Origin: Amycolatopsis sp. MtRt-6 | GTDB taxonomy: Bacteria; Actinomycetota; Actinomycetes; Mycobacteriales; Pseudonocardiaceae | Direction of reading: 5' to 3' | NCBI RefSeq assembly: GCF_017308975.1 | Contig: NZ_JADWPD010000028.1 | Span: 93,073-157,072, forward strand | Length of the DNA stretch: 64,000 nucleotides | In this document: positions 33,083 through 44,300 of the stretch, piece by piece | Layout: the number at the start of each line of letters is the position of its first letter | How positions within the stretch are numbered: the first letter of the stretch is position 1 | Notes under the pieces: generated by a model | What the model saw: only the letters and a program-made list of their open reading frames with translations | What the model was told of the DNA's origin: nothing | Database searches by the model: none | Made by a program: the position numbers and the translations under genes

Positions 33083-34039
33083 ATGCCGTTCGTCCTCGAC
33101 ACCGCGGAACTCCCGGCCGGCGACCGGATCGAGGCCGTGCACGCGGCGATGCAGGAGGCGTCCGCACCCTGCTACGTCATCCACGAAGACCCCGGGGGCG
33201 ACGTCCACGCGCTCATGGGGGTCTGGGAACTCGGCCCCGCCAACATCTTCACCAACCGCGCCTCGGGCATCCGGCTGTCCCGCACGGCCAAGCAGGCCAA
33301 GCAGGACGTCGAGCCGGTGGTCGCCCTGTCGGTCCAGCTGCTCGCCGACGGCCGGCGGGAACAGCTGTCCGCGCGGGAGGTGGTCAAGCCGGGCGAACTG
33401 ATGGCGATGGACCTGTCGGCACCCTACGAGTTCTCCTGGTCCGGCACCGGCGCCGCGGGCTGCGTCCAGATCCGGTTCGAGCAGCTCGGCCTTCCGGTCG
33501 ACGTCATCCGCGACGCCACCGGCAACCTGCGCGCCAGCCCGCTCAACCGGCTGTTCACCGACCACGTCAGCCACCTGGTCGCCGACGCCGGCCGCCTCAG
33601 CGCCGACGCCGGAGCCGCCGCGCTCGGCACCGCCACTGTCGAACTGGCCCGCGCGCTGCTCATCTCGGCCGCGCACCCCGGCCGGCACACCGCCGAGGTC
33701 CTGCACCAGACGCTGCTGACCCGGGTGCGCGCGTATGTGCGCCGGCACCTCACCGACCCGGCCCTCCGCCCGGCGACGATCGCGGCCGCGCACAACGTCT
33801 CCCTGCGCTACCTGTACAAGATCTGCGCGGAGGCGGGCTTCAGCCTCGAACAGTGGATCATCGGCGAACGGCTGGCGGGCGCCCGCGCGGACCTCGTCCG
33901 CCCGAGCAGCCGCGGCCACACCATCGCGGTGATCGCCCGGCGGTGGGGCTTCAGCGACCCGACCCACTTCACCCGGCGGTTCCGCGCGGCGTACGACATC
34001 ACGCCGGGCGAGTGGCGGCGCAGCGGAACGCCGCGATAA
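33083..34039 (+). CDS. AraC-family regulator
   Basis: A 318-residue AraC/XylS regulator. The ATG at 33083 follows GGGAGGG at good spacing. The N-terminal half belongs to the AraC-binding-like type (PF14525). The C-terminal double helix-turn-helix (about 215-315) has TIAAAHNVSLRYLYKICAEA and IAVIARRWGFSDPTHFTRRF, with the usual GFxDxxHFxRxF second recognition helix and a PGEWRR end. It is divergent from the LAL regulator with 96 bases between the starts, and convergent with the PLP decarboxylase (4 bases between stops). The target is unknown; the LAL gene is the obvious candidate. Confidence 0.86.
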   Translation: MPFVLDTAELPAGDRIEAVHAAMQEASAPCYVIHEDPGGDVHALMGVWELGPANIFTNRASGIRLSRTAKQAKQDVEPVVALSVQLLADGRREQLSAREVVKPGELMAMDLSAPYEFSWSGTGAAGCVQIRFEQLGLPVDVIRDATGNLRASPLNRLFTDHVSHLVADAGRLSADAGAAALGTATVELARALLISAAHPGRHTAEVLHQTLLTRVRAYVRRHLTDPALRPATIAAAHNVSLRYLYKICAEAGFSLEQWIIGERLAGARADLVRPSSRGHTIAVIARRWGFSDPTHFTRRFRAAYDITPGEWRRSGTPR

Positions 34040-34043
34040 CGGC

Positions 34044-35450
34044 TCACCTGCTCAACCGGGCGATTTCGCGGTGCAGGCCGGGGATGTGCGTCTCGCTCTC
34101 CGGCTTCATCAGGACGCTGCGCAGGATCCGGCCCCGGGGGACGTCCTCGCGCACCGCGTGACCTCGGCGGGCGAGGTCGGCGCCGGTGACCGTGTACGTC
34201 GCCACGAACAGCGCCTGCTCCGGAGGGCGACGCATCCCGGCCTCGAGCACGTGGGCGCTGACGCGGTCGATCTCGGAAAGCGTGTCGCGGGCGGGGAAGT
34301 AGCTGACGATGTCGAGCTGCGGACGCTGGAACAACGCCAGCTCGGCACCGCCGGCGATCAGGTCTGCCCAGGCGAGCGCGGCGCGGCGCCCGGGCCGGAG
34401 CACCGCGCCGAGCCCGTCCGGGGTCAGGGGCAGGACCCGCGACGTCAGCCACAGTGCCGCGGCCGCGGCACCGGCCCGGGAGCATTCGAGGGAGATTTCC
34501 CCGAGGTGCAGCTCGTCGGAGGTGAAGTACGTGTACGGCGAGTCGTGCAGGTAGAGGCCGGCGACCGACGGGTCGCGGAAGAGCACGGCACCGCAGCCGT
34601 AGGGCTGCAGCCCGTGCTTGTGCGGGTCGATGACCACCGAATCGGCGTCGGCGATGGCGCGGAACGGCGCCGAGGCCACGCCGTCGGCGGTGTCGTCGGC
34701 GATGAGCCGGAAGAACCCGCCGTAGGCCGCGTCCACGTGCACCCGGGCGCCGTACCGGCGGGCGAGGGTGACGATCTCGCCGACGGGGTCGACGGCACCG
34801 AGGCCCGTCGTCCCGGTGGTCGCGACCACCGTGCCGACGCGGCCGGTGCGGAGCAGGTCTTCGAGCGCGTCCAGGTCGAGGGTCCCGGCCGCGGTGACGG
34901 CCACCGGGACGGCCTCGATCCCGAGCACGTGGCTCATCCGGCCGTGGGTGTAGTGGGCGTCGGCGCTGTGCGCGATCGCCCGGCCCGGGTGCGTCTGGCG
35001 GGCGACGAACAGGGCCTCCAGGTTCGCGATCGTCCCGCTGCTGGTCAGGTGTCCCAGGTGCTGGGGCAGGCCGAACATCGCCGCCAGGTCCGCGACCACC
35101 TCCTTCTCCATGGCCGCGGTGGCGGGACCGCCGTCGAGGGCGTGGTTGTTCGGGTTGATCAGCATCGCGCTCAGGTAGCCGGCGACGGCCGCCGGGTGGG
35201 GCGGCTTGAGCATCTGCCCGACGTACCGGGGGTGGAAGAACGGGTAGTTGTCCCGCAGGCGGCGGTGCAGGTCCGCGGCCGCCTCCCGGAACCGTTCGAG
35301 CGGCACGTCCTGGGCGGGGTGCGGGTCGTAGCCGCCGTACTCGGACATCCAGGCCCCGACATCGCGGACGGCGTCGCCGAGCACCGCCGCGAGCTCCGCG
35401 AAACCGGCCGGCCCCGCACGCAGGACACCCTCGTTTTCGTTCATCGGCAC
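34044..35450 (-). CDS. PLP-dependent group II amino acid decarboxylase
   Basis: A 468-residue fold-type I decarboxylase (PF00282: aromatic amino acid, glutamate or diaminobutyrate decarboxylases). LTSSGTIANLEALFVARQ is the cofactor phosphate region, VHVDAAYGGFF supplies the pyridine-binding aspartate, and the PLP lysine is in VIDPHKHGLQPYGCG. Starts are GTG 35450 or ATG 35444; neither has a strong ribosome site, and the leader overlaps an operator-like palindrome. It is divergent from a MarR gene that probably represses it. The substrate is not decided by sequence; an aromatic amino acid would fit the tyrosine-type operon 7 kb away, but that is speculation. Confidence 0.83.
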   Translation of the reverse strand: MPMNENEGVLRAGPAGFAELAAVLGDAVRDVGAWMSEYGGYDPHPAQDVPLERFREAAADLHRRLRDNYPFFHPRYVGQMLKPPHPAAVAGYLSAMLINPNNHALDGGPATAAMEKEVVADLAAMFGLPQHLGHLTSSGTIANLEALFVARQTHPGRAIAHSADAHYTHGRMSHVLGIEAVPVAVTAAGTLDLDALEDLLRTGRVGTVVATTGTTGLGAVDPVGEIVTLARRYGARVHVDAAYGGFFRLIADDTADGVASAPFRAIADADSVVIDPHKHGLQPYGCGAVLFRDPSVAGLYLHDSPYTYFTSDELHLGEISLECSRAGAAAAALWLTSRVLPLTPDGLGAVLRPGRRAALAWADLIAGGAELALFQRPQLDIVSYFPARDTLSEIDRVSAHVLEAGMRRPPEQALFVATYTVTGADLARRGHAVREDVPRGRILRSVLMKPESETHIPGLHREIARLSR

Positions 35451-35472
35451 ATAATTATGTTTACATAACTAT
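35451..35472. promoter_or_regulatory. MarR-type operator palindrome
   Basis: ATAATTATGT-TT-ACATAACTAT is an inverted repeat with 10-base arms and one mismatch, strikingly A/T-rich in this genome. It fills the 38-base gap between the divergent decarboxylase and MarR starts. Length and symmetry fit a MarR dimer site that would cover both promoters. Confidence 0.75.
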
Positions 35473-35488
35473 CGGGTAGCGTAAAGGG

Positions 35489-35980
35489 GTGCCGCTCCCC
35501 CAGCCTCCGGACCCGTACGCCGACCTGGCCGACCTCGTGCTCAACGTCGCGCGCCTGATCCGCCTGCGCACCCCGGCCGAGCCGGACGTCGTACCGCTCA
35601 CCGCCACCGAGCGCCAGGTCATGCGCATCGTGGACCTGGACCCGGGGTGCGCACCGAGCCGCATCGCCGAGCGCGCCGGCTTGCAGCGCACGAACGTCAG
35701 CACGGCCCTCCGCGGCCTCGAAGCCAAGGGCATGCTGACGCGCTCGGGCCACGGCCGGACCGTGACGGTGCACCCCACCGAGCTGGCCCGGACCAACCTC
35801 GAAGTCCTCCGCGGCGCCTGGTCGGAGCTTCTGGCAGGCCTGCTCGACGACATCGACCCGGCCGAGATTGCGCGGTGCAACGAGACCCTCGCCCGGCTGG
35901 AGCGGCGCTTCGCCGGCGACGGGGCCGGCCGGGCGGCACTTCTTGCGCAACCTCGGCCGCCCGGTCCGGCAAGCGCTTGA
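35489..35980 (+). CDS. MarR-family regulator
   Basis: A 163-residue MarR-type winged-helix repressor. The DNA-binding part is VMRIVDLDPGCAPSRIAERA, then QRTNVSTALRGLEAKGMLTR and the wing GHGRTVTVHPTE. Dimerisation helices lie at both ends. The GTG at 35489 follows AAAGGG with almost no spacing, so the message may be leaderless. It is divergent from the decarboxylase over a 22-base palindrome and most likely represses both genes until a small aromatic or amine ligand binds. The ligand is inferred from family habit only. Confidence 0.84.
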   Translation: MPLPQPPDPYADLADLVLNVARLIRLRTPAEPDVVPLTATERQVMRIVDLDPGCAPSRIAERAGLQRTNVSTALRGLEAKGMLTRSGHGRTVTVHPTELARTNLEVLRGAWSELLAGLLDDIDPAEIARCNETLARLERRFAGDGAGRAALLAQPRPPGPASA

Positions 35981-36451
35981 GCTGCCTCCTTTCCGCGGTA
36001 CGAACCTGCCGACGACCTGCCGTCCGAGTGCGGCGAGCACCTCGTCCGCCGCGTCGAGAGCCGCACCGCCGTCTTCAGCTCGGCCCCGATGGCGCACGCC
36101 GCTTCCGTGGCACGCGCGAAGTCCGGCTCAGGCCGCGGTGCGCAGCGGCCGGACCGCCCGGACTTCTCACGACGGAAGGCCTTTCGAGGAGGAGAACAGG
36201 GTGCTCCGCCGTGCATTGAAAGCGCTTTCTCAAAGTGACCGACAAAACGCAAGGTGACCGGCGGTCACACCGTGTCGAGAGAAGAAATATCTCCACTTCA
36301 CCGCCGTAAACGAATGTTTCGCACGGCGCTTCAGCCGAACACCCCGGTTGGCCGAACGGGGTTACCCCGTTGGCCGCGTCGACTTCACCGCCGCCTCGGG
36401 TAGCGTCGGTCGGTCGCCCCGGGATCGAAAGCGTCAACGAGCGGAGGCCCG
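35981..36451. other. Non-coding gap with two orphan palindromes
   Basis: No gene that I trust. Minus-strand frames near 36000-36120 give fragments such as LDAADEVLAALGRQVVGRFV that could be remnant or shadow. GAAAGCGCTTTC at 36218-36229 is a perfect palindrome and, as TTGAAAGCGCTTTCTCAA, looks like a LacI-family operator. GTGACCG-G-CGGTCAC at 36254-36268 is a second perfect palindrome. Both lie about 200 bases upstream of hypX. Confidence 0.5.
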
Positions 36452-38149
36452 TTGAAAATCCTGCTGCTGTGCTCCGCGTTCAACGGTCTCAGCCAACGCG
36501 CCTGGCTCCAGCTGCGCGGCCGCGGCCACCACGTCACGGTGCGGACCGTGCGCGATCCGCAGGACATCGCCGCCGCGGTTGCGGCAGGCGATCCCGACTT
36601 GATCATCTGCCCGTTCCTGCGCCGGCGCGTTCCCGAGGGGGTCTGGCGCCGCTACCGCACGATCGTCATCCACCCCGGTCCGGAAGGGGATCGCGGCCCG
36701 TCCGCGCTCGACTGGGCGATCATGGACGCCGAACCTCGCTGGGGCGTCACCGCCCTGCAGGCGACCGGGGAGCTCGACGGCGGGCCAGTCTGGGGCACCC
36801 GGGTGTTCCGGATGCCGGCCGACCCGCCGCGCAAGAGCACGCTCTACAACACCGAGGTGTCCGACGCCGCGCTGAGCCTCATCGACGAAGTCGTGACCAA
36901 GGCCGGAGACCCCGGGTTCGCGCCCCGGCGGCAGGACAGCCGGGCGGGCGCGGACCGGCCCCTGGTCCGGCAAGCCGACCGGGCCTTCTCCTGGGGTGAC
37001 CCGACCGGCCACATCCTGCGTCGCGTCCGCGCCGCGGACGGCCGGCCCGGCGTGCACACCGAGCTGGCCGGTGTCCCGGTCGCCGTGTTCGACGCCCATC
37101 CCGGGGACGCCGGGCCCGGCGAGCCCGGCACCATCGCGGCACGCTCGCGCAGTGCCGTGCTGGTCCGGACCGGCGACGGCGCGCTGTGGATCGGTCATGC
37201 GCGGCGGCTGGCACCCGAAGCCCCGGGCACGACGGTCAAGCTCCCCGCCGTTCTCGCCCTCGGGGACCGGGTTCCCCCCGTGCCGCGGATCGCCGCGCCG
37301 CCCGGCCTGCGGGACATCGGCTACCGGCGGGCAGGCCGGGTCGGCTTGGTGCGCTTCGCGTGCTACAACGGCGCGATGTCCACGGCCCAGTGCCGCCGGC
37401 TCGGCGCGGCCGTGCGCTACGCCTCGGCGCAGGACACCGACGTCCTGGTCCTGGCCGGCGGCGAGGTGTTCTCCAACGGCCTGCACCTGGGTGTCATCGA
37501 CGCGCACCCGGATCCCGCGGCGGAAGCCTGGCGGAACATCACCGCGATCGACGACCTCTGCCGGGACATCATCGGCTGCACCCGCCAGGTCGTGGTCTCC
37601 GCGCTCGCCGGCGACGCCGGCGCGGGCGGGGTCATGCTGGCTCTCGGCGCCGACAAGGTGATCGCCCGGGACGGCGTCCTGCTCAACCCGCACTACCGGA
37701 AGATGGGTCTCTACGGCTCGGAATACTGGACCTACGTGCTGCCGCACCGGGTCGGCGAAGCACAGGCACACCGGCTGACCACCGACTGCGAGCCGATCAC
37801 CGCCGCCGAAGCCGCCGGGATCGGGATCATCGACCGGCTCGCCGCGAGCGACCGCGCGGCCTTCGTCGCGAACGCACTGGCCTACGCCACCGAACTCGCC
37901 GCCGGCGGCCACGCGAAGGCCCTGATCAGCCGCAAGCGGGCGACCCGGGAAGCCGACGAGCAACGCCGCCCGCTGGAGACCTACCGGATCCGGGAGCTCG
38001 CCGAGATGAGCCACGACATCTTCGACGACCGCCACGGTTTCGCCCACGCCCGGCGCGCCTTCCTCACCGGCCGGCCCGCCGACCCGGCACCACCGGAACC
38101 GCCCCGGCTGCCGGTCCCCCGCCGGCCCCCGAAGACACCCGTCGGCTGA
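36452..38149 (+). CDS. hypX: HypX/HoxX hydrogenase maturation factor
   Basis: A 565-residue two-domain protein at the normal HypX length. The N-terminal formyl-THF-binding domain has VIHPGPEGDRGPSALDWAIM, the HypX form of the formyltransferase HPxxxxxxG loop, and continues like methionyl-tRNA formyltransferase to about residue 270. The C-terminal enoyl-CoA hydratase/isomerase domain has VLVLAGGEVFSNGLHLGVID and ALAGDAGAGGVMLALGADKV, with an extra C-terminal RLAEMSHD-type helix region. HypX turns formyl-THF into CO for the Fe(CO)(CN)2 centre of [NiFe]-hydrogenases under air. The TTG at 36452 has GGAGG 4 bases upstream. No other hyp gene or hydrogenase gene lies in the window. Confidence 0.88.
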   Translation: MKILLLCSAFNGLSQRAWLQLRGRGHHVTVRTVRDPQDIAAAVAAGDPDLIICPFLRRRVPEGVWRRYRTIVIHPGPEGDRGPSALDWAIMDAEPRWGVTALQATGELDGGPVWGTRVFRMPADPPRKSTLYNTEVSDAALSLIDEVVTKAGDPGFAPRRQDSRAGADRPLVRQADRAFSWGDPTGHILRRVRAADGRPGVHTELAGVPVAVFDAHPGDAGPGEPGTIAARSRSAVLVRTGDGALWIGHARRLAPEAPGTTVKLPAVLALGDRVPPVPRIAAPPGLRDIGYRRAGRVGLVRFACYNGAMSTAQCRRLGAAVRYASAQDTDVLVLAGGEVFSNGLHLGVIDAHPDPAAEAWRNITAIDDLCRDIIGCTRQVVVSALAGDAGAGGVMLALGADKVIARDGVLLNPHYRKMGLYGSEYWTYVLPHRVGEAQAHRLTTDCEPITAAEAAGIGIIDRLAASDRAAFVANALAYATELAAGGHAKALISRKRATREADEQRRPLETYRIRELAEMSHDIFDDRHGFAHARRAFLTGRPADPAPPEPPRLPVPRRPPKTPVG

Positions 38150-38312
38150 CCGCGGCCGGCGGGTCCGGTGGGCACGGCCGGCGAAGGCGGCAGGTCACGG
38201 CGGGCTCGCGGGACAACGCCGGCCTCGGCTGACTGTCTTCCCAGAGGACTCGGCGGCGGAGCCTACGCCGAAGTGGCACATCATTGTGCCATTTGGCCCT
38301 AGGGTCCGGCAG

Positions 38313-38348
38313 CACGGCGGGCGCCCGGGATTCCGGGCGCCCGCCGTG
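38313..38348. terminator. 16-bp stem bidirectional terminator
   Basis: CACGGCGGGCGCCCGG and its exact complement are separated by GATT. It lies 15 bases past the RTX gene stop (minus strand) and 160 bases past the hypX stop (plus strand), so it can end both converging transcripts. A shorter repeat, TGGCAC-ATCATT-GTGCCA, is at 38274-38291. Confidence 0.8.
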
Positions 38349-38362
38349 GCTCTTCCTCCCTG

Positions 38363-41300
38363 TCAGGGTGCGCAGGCGTTCGGGTTGTCGAAATGCCCCG
38401 GCGTGGTCGGGAACGCCGGTCCCGACCCGTGCTCCTGCAGGTCGGACTGGTACACCAGCGCCAGCTCGTCGAACGCGGACGTGCCTGCCGTGGTCACGTC
38501 CCCGGCCGCCTGGCCGGCGCCCAGCGAGTACGCCCACCGCTGCAGGAAGTCCTGGTGCGTCGGGCTGAACTGACGGACGTCGTTGTAGCCGCCGTAGGCC
38601 GCGTTGCAGTGCGTGTACAGGTTGTACGCTCCGCCCCAGTCCAGCAGGCGGTCGCCCTGGTTGGGGCCGTTGTCGGCCACGTCGGCCTGCAGCACGTCAC
38701 GGTCCCAGCCGCCGTAGATCCAGTCGATGCCCTGGTGGTGCTGGTTGTCCGCGACGTCGGCGTTGTGCAACTCGGTCAGCTCGAACCACGTGCACGGGTC
38801 CACCGTCACCGCGTTCTTGCCGTTGCCGAACGTCTGCGGCCACGGGTTCGCCGTGCACGTCGTCTGACCCGGCGTGCCGTACGTGCCGCGCGGGCGCCAG
38901 TCGATGATGTCCGAACCCAGCGCTCCGGTGTTCGGATCGACCGACGGGCCGGACGTCGCGCCCTTGCCGCCGAGGACGTAGTCGACGAGCGAGTCGTTGA
39001 CGCCGCGGTCGTTCGGGTTGGCCGGGTCGGTGCTTCCCTTGCCACCCCACAGCACGTCCGCGCCGTCGTCGCCGAAGACGATGTCCCCGCCCGAATCGCC
39101 GTTGGCCAGGTCGTCGCCGAAGCCGCCGTGGATCGAGTCGTGGTCGTCGCCGCCGCGGATGCGGTCGGTGCCTCCTTCCAGGTCACCGCGGTGGGGCATC
39201 GCCGGTGCGTTGCCCGGTGCCGCGAACGCGTCGCCGTTGACGTCGTGCTGCAGGTCGACCTGCCGGGTGACCGAGCCGGGCAGGAAGCCCTCGTAGTGGA
39301 TCGCGGGCACCTGGCTGTTGTCGATCACGAACTTGTTCGAGCCGTCCTGGTACACGTCGACGATGCCGCCGCGGTCGCCGACCATGGCGTCGTCGCCGCC
39401 GGTGCCCCACATCCGGTCGTCGCCCAGCTCGCCGTACATGTCGTCGGCGCCGTCGCCCGGAGCCGTCGTCGTGCCGGTGTCGCCGTGCATCAGGTCGTTG
39501 CCGTCCTGGCCGTACAACGTGTCCTCGCCCGCGTCGCCCCACAGGTTGTCCCCGCCCGACGCGCCGAGCGCCTCGCACGTGGCCTGCGTGGTGGTGCAGA
39601 AGCGGGTGGGAGCGCCGCCCGCGCCGTGGCGGACGAACGCCGCACCCACCGGCGGGGTCGCCGGGTAGCGCTTGGCGTAGATCCGGTTCGTCAGCGGCAG
39701 CGACACCTTCGACAGGTCGTCGCCGAGCGCCACCGGCTTGCCGGTCTGGTCCACGATGTCCCGCACCGCGGTGCCGCCGTCGCCGAGGACGAAGTCGGCG
39801 GCGCCGTCGCCGTGCACGTCGTCGGCCGTGTCGCGGAAGACCGCCAGGGAGCTGCCGCCGAGCAGGTCGTCCTGCCCGTTGGGTGCGGAGACGTCGCCGA
39901 GGTCGCCCGAGGCCGCGCCCGGCCACACCGGGTTCGGCGGCGTGATCGGGATCCCGGCTTCGGCCAGGGTGCGGTCGCCGAACATCGTGTCGTGGCCACC
40001 GTTGCCCTCGGCGTAGTCGTCGTGCGCGCCGCCGGAGATCTGGTCGTCGCCGTCCTGGCCGAAGACCACGTCGACGCCGCCACCACCGGACAGCTGGTCC
40101 CCGCCCGCGACGGGACGCGCCGGCGCGCCGAGGAACCCGTTGCTCCACGAGAGGTCGAGCAGCCGCAGCGAACGTTGCGTCTCGAACGTCCCGGTGCTGC
40201 CCACGCGGAGCAGGTACGGCGACGGCGGCGCGATCCGGTCGGTGATCGCGTTGTCGCCCAGCACCACGTCGTCCCCGGTGCCGCCGAACACGACGTCACC
40301 GATGTCCGGCTGACCCTGCGTGGTCAACGCCGTGTCGGTACCGAAGATCACCGAGCTGCCGCCGACGAGGTCGTCGTCGCCGCCGTTGCCTTCGATCCAG
40401 TCCCGGCCGGGACCGCCTTCGGCGTAGTCGCCGTCGGCGTTGCCCTTGAGCCGGTCGTTGCCCGACTGGCCGAGGATCGCGTCGCAGCCGTTGTCCCCGG
40501 TGATGTCGTCGCCGCCGGAGGTGTTCGGCACCGGCCCGTCGCCCAGGTCGTACAGCTGGATGCTGCGCTGGACCATCGGCGCCGCGCCCTGCGCGTCGGT
40601 GTCGAAGCGGCCCTGCGTGATCGGGCTCTTCGGAATGCCCGCGTCCCGCGTCAGCAAGGCGTTGTCGCCGGTGATCAGGTCGGCGTCGTCGCCACCGGAG
40701 ATGGTGTCGCCGGTGTCGAGCTGGCCCGCCGTGCCCTGGCCGGTGCCCGACTCGACGTACGACGAGCCGCCGACGAGGTCGTCCTGCCCGGACTCGCCGA
40801 ACAGCTTGTCCGCGTCCTGGCCACCCTCGCCGTAGTCGTCGCCGGCGTCGCCGTGCACGGTGTCCGTGCCGCCCTGGGCGTAGATGACGTCCGTGGCCTC
40901 GCCGCCGAAGATCGAATCTCCGCCGGACGTGCCCGCCACCGGCGTGTAGCCGAGGTCGAACAGCACCACGTGCCGTCCGGCCGACAGCCCGCGGCCCCGC
41001 GTGACCGGGTCGCCGGTGTCGCCGCCGCCTGTACCGGTGATCGTGGCGTTGTCGCCGGTGATCACGTCGTCGGCGTCGCCGCCGGAGATCGTGTCGCCCG
41101 CGTCGGGGTAGCCGGCCGCGTTCTTGACCGCCGGGTCGCCCGGCGTCTGGTGGCTGCCGCCGATGATGTCGTCGGCGCCGGTCTCGCCGTTCAGCGTGTC
41201 GGCACCCGGGTTGCCTTCGATGCGGTCGGGGTCCTTCCCGCCGAAGACCGTGTCGTTCTCCAGCCCGCCGAACAACGCGTCGTTGTCGAAGCCGCCGGAG

Positions 41301-44300
41301 ATCGTGTCGTCGCCGCCCAGCGCCGGGTCGGCACTGGCCAGGTCGAACACCGGGCCGCCGGGCACCAGCGGATCACCGTTGTCGCCGATGATCGTGTCGG
41401 GGCCGGTGTCGCCGAACAGCTTGTCGCCGTCGTCGGGCTGGCCGGCCGCCCGGGTGCCGCCGACGATCGTGTCGCCGGCCAGGCCACCGGAGACCCAGTC
41501 CGTCCCGTTGTTGCCCTCGATGGTGTCGGGGTCGTCGCCGCCGAACATCGTGTCGGCGCCGTCGTTGCCATAGAGCATGTCCGCCCCGGCGTCGCCGTGG
41601 ACGGCGTCGTCGTCCGAGCCGCCCCAGACCTGGTCCGCGTCGCGGCCGCCGTGCAGCGCGTCCTTGCCCTTCTCGCCGCACACCAGGTCGTTCGCCGCTT
41701 CGGCATCGACGTTGTCGTCACCGCCACCGGCCCGGACGTTCTCCACGCCCGCGCCGCCGATGATCCGGTCGTTGCCGTCGAGCGGGTCGTTCACCGACTC
41801 GTCGACCGGGGTCGACGGGATCGGCGTCCCCGCCTTGCACGGCGTCGTCTGCTTGTCGCCGTAGACGTCCGCGCCACCGTCACCGCCGATGACGTGGTCG
41901 AAGCCGAGGCCACCGACCAGTGTCTTGGGCGACGGCGTCACGCCCTGCGGCAGCGGGGTGTGCGTGACGACGTAGAACGGCCCGAAGCCGTCGGTCTTCC
42001 CCGGGTTCGGGAAGTCCAGAGTGGACGGTTCGGCGATCACGTAGTCGTCGTCCGGGCCGCCGTAGAGCGTGTCGGGCCCGAAGCCGCCGAACAGGATGTC
42101 GTTGCCGCCGCCACCGCGGAAGTCGTCGTGCTGGTCCTTGGTGGAGTGGCCGGTGACGCGGTCCTGGCCCTTGCCGCCGTAGACCGTGTCGTTGCCGCTG
42201 CCGGTGTCGATCGTGTTGATCGGCCCGCCTTCGGGACCGCCGGAGGTGTTGGCGTCGTCCGAGCCGTAGCCGTCGATGCCGGGATCGACCTGGGCCGCCG
42301 GGTAGATCTTGTCCGGCCCGGTGCCGCCGGCGAACCGGTCGCTGCCGTCGCCGCCGACGAGCGTCGCGCCCTGCGACACGAACAGCGCCTGCGGATAGGT
42401 GGGCACGTCCTTCAGCGGGTCGTCGGCCGAGACGCCGAGGGTGTCGTCGCCGCCGTTGCCGAACGCGGTCGACTTGGCCAGGCCCACCTTGATCGTGTCG
42501 CCGGCGTCGCCGGTGCCGGTGCCGCCCGCCGGATCGGGCAGCAGCGCCCAGTTCGGCACGGAGACGCTCGGCCCTCCGGTGCCGTCTGTTAGGGGGTCGC
42601 CGCTGTCGCGGCCGTCGTTCTTGAGTTCCTTCAGGCCGATCGACGTCACCGGGGGCGCGCCGAGGCTCGAGTCGCCCGCGACGATGTCCACGCCGTTGCC
42701 GACGGTGATGCTGTCGACGCCGGGACCACCCGCGACGCGGGCTTTCGCGTCGTCGCGGACGTAGCTCGTCTTGTTCGCGGCGAGCACGGTCCGGTCACCG
42801 GTGACGATGACGTCGTCGCCGGCGCCGCCGTCGACCCATGAGTGGCCGATACCGGTCTTGATCTGGTCGTTCTTGGTGCCGCCGAACACGACGGCGTCAC
42901 GGTCGAACTGCGCGGTCGGCGGTGGTGGGCCGGTCTTGGTGGTGTCGGCCTTGGCGTCCCCGATGAACGTGACGCTCATCGGTTTGGCGTAGCCGCGGCC
43001 GTCGACGATGACGCGTTCGATGTTCGGGTTCCGGAACTCGCGCCGGATGCCGAGCATGTCCACGGCCACGCCGGTGAACGCCGGGTTCGCCGGGTTGGCG
43101 TAGTCGTGCAGTGAAGTGATCTTGACGGTGTCCTTCTCCTGGTTGTTCGACTCGTACGGGTCACCCGCGCCGCCGCCGCGTTGCGCGGTGTGGCCGAGCG
43201 CGGCCGCGTACACGACCAATGTCTTCCCGTCGCCGCTCAGCCCGCCGAGCTTCGGCGGTGGTGGTGTGCAGTTCGGGGTCGCGGTGAAGTCGAGCAGGGT
43301 GACGTCGACGATCGTGAAGCTGAACGACACCGAGAACGGGCCGAACCCGACCGTCACGTACAGCTTGAGGAAGACGTAGAGCCGCCCGGACACCGTGAAC
43401 AGGCATATCGGGTTGTTCAACGCCGTTTGCAGGAACTCCGTGATCCGGAACTTCCCGTCGTGGTTGGGATCGTTCCACAGGAACGAAACCGTGAGGCCGA
43501 GCCCGCCCTCGATGCCGACCGTGATGATCACCGCCGTGACCGCGGCCCCGGCCGCGATCTCGCCCGTGAAGGTCACCACCGGGATCGGCTTGCCGTTTTC
43601 CGTGGTGTAGAAGAACAGGCTCTGCAGGAACGCGTTGCCCACGGTGCCGAGGTCGAGGGTGCCCGCGCGGGCCGCCTCGAACGCCTTGCGGATGCCGTAG
43701 GTGTCGAAGCCCGCGACGATGCGCAGGGTTACCGACGCCGAGCCGTGCAGGGTGATCACCACCGGCGGCGGCGCGTACACCGGCCCGAACTGCTGGCGCC
43801 AGTCGAAGCCGAGGCGCAGTGGCCCGGAGTCGAACTTGACCAGGTCGACGTCGCCGCCGAGCAGCACGTTGAACAGTGACGCCGGCTTCTCGAACACCGG
43901 GAAGCTGAAGCCGGCCGCCGACGCCTGGGTGGTCATCGGGTTGACCGAGTTCGGGTTGGAGTTCTTGCCGTTGATCGTGTCGAGCAGCGGCGCGAACGTG
44001 GTGCCGCCCCCGGCGTCCTTCTTGGTGCTGATCAGGCTTTCGGTGTTGTCGGGGGTCGCTGTGGTGTCGAGTGCCTTCTGGCCGCCGAGCTCGAACGAGC
44101 CGAGCGGGATGAGGCACGTGGTCGTGCACGTCGGGAAGTTGTTGATGAAGGTGATGATCCCCGCGATCGTGTCGACGAACTTCAGGTCCGGGCCACCCGC
44201 GATCGTGCTGAACGCCTTGCCGAGGGAAACGAGCGTGACGTCGCCGCCGCCGGCCAGGTGGGACAGGTCCGACAGCACCGGGATCGGCGCGTACAGCGTC

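Noticed and set aside
38363..43000. The RTX-coding repeats as a CRISPR array
   Set aside because: Repeats are degenerate, in frame, 27-base protein repeats (GGxGxD), with no constant repeat and unique spacers.
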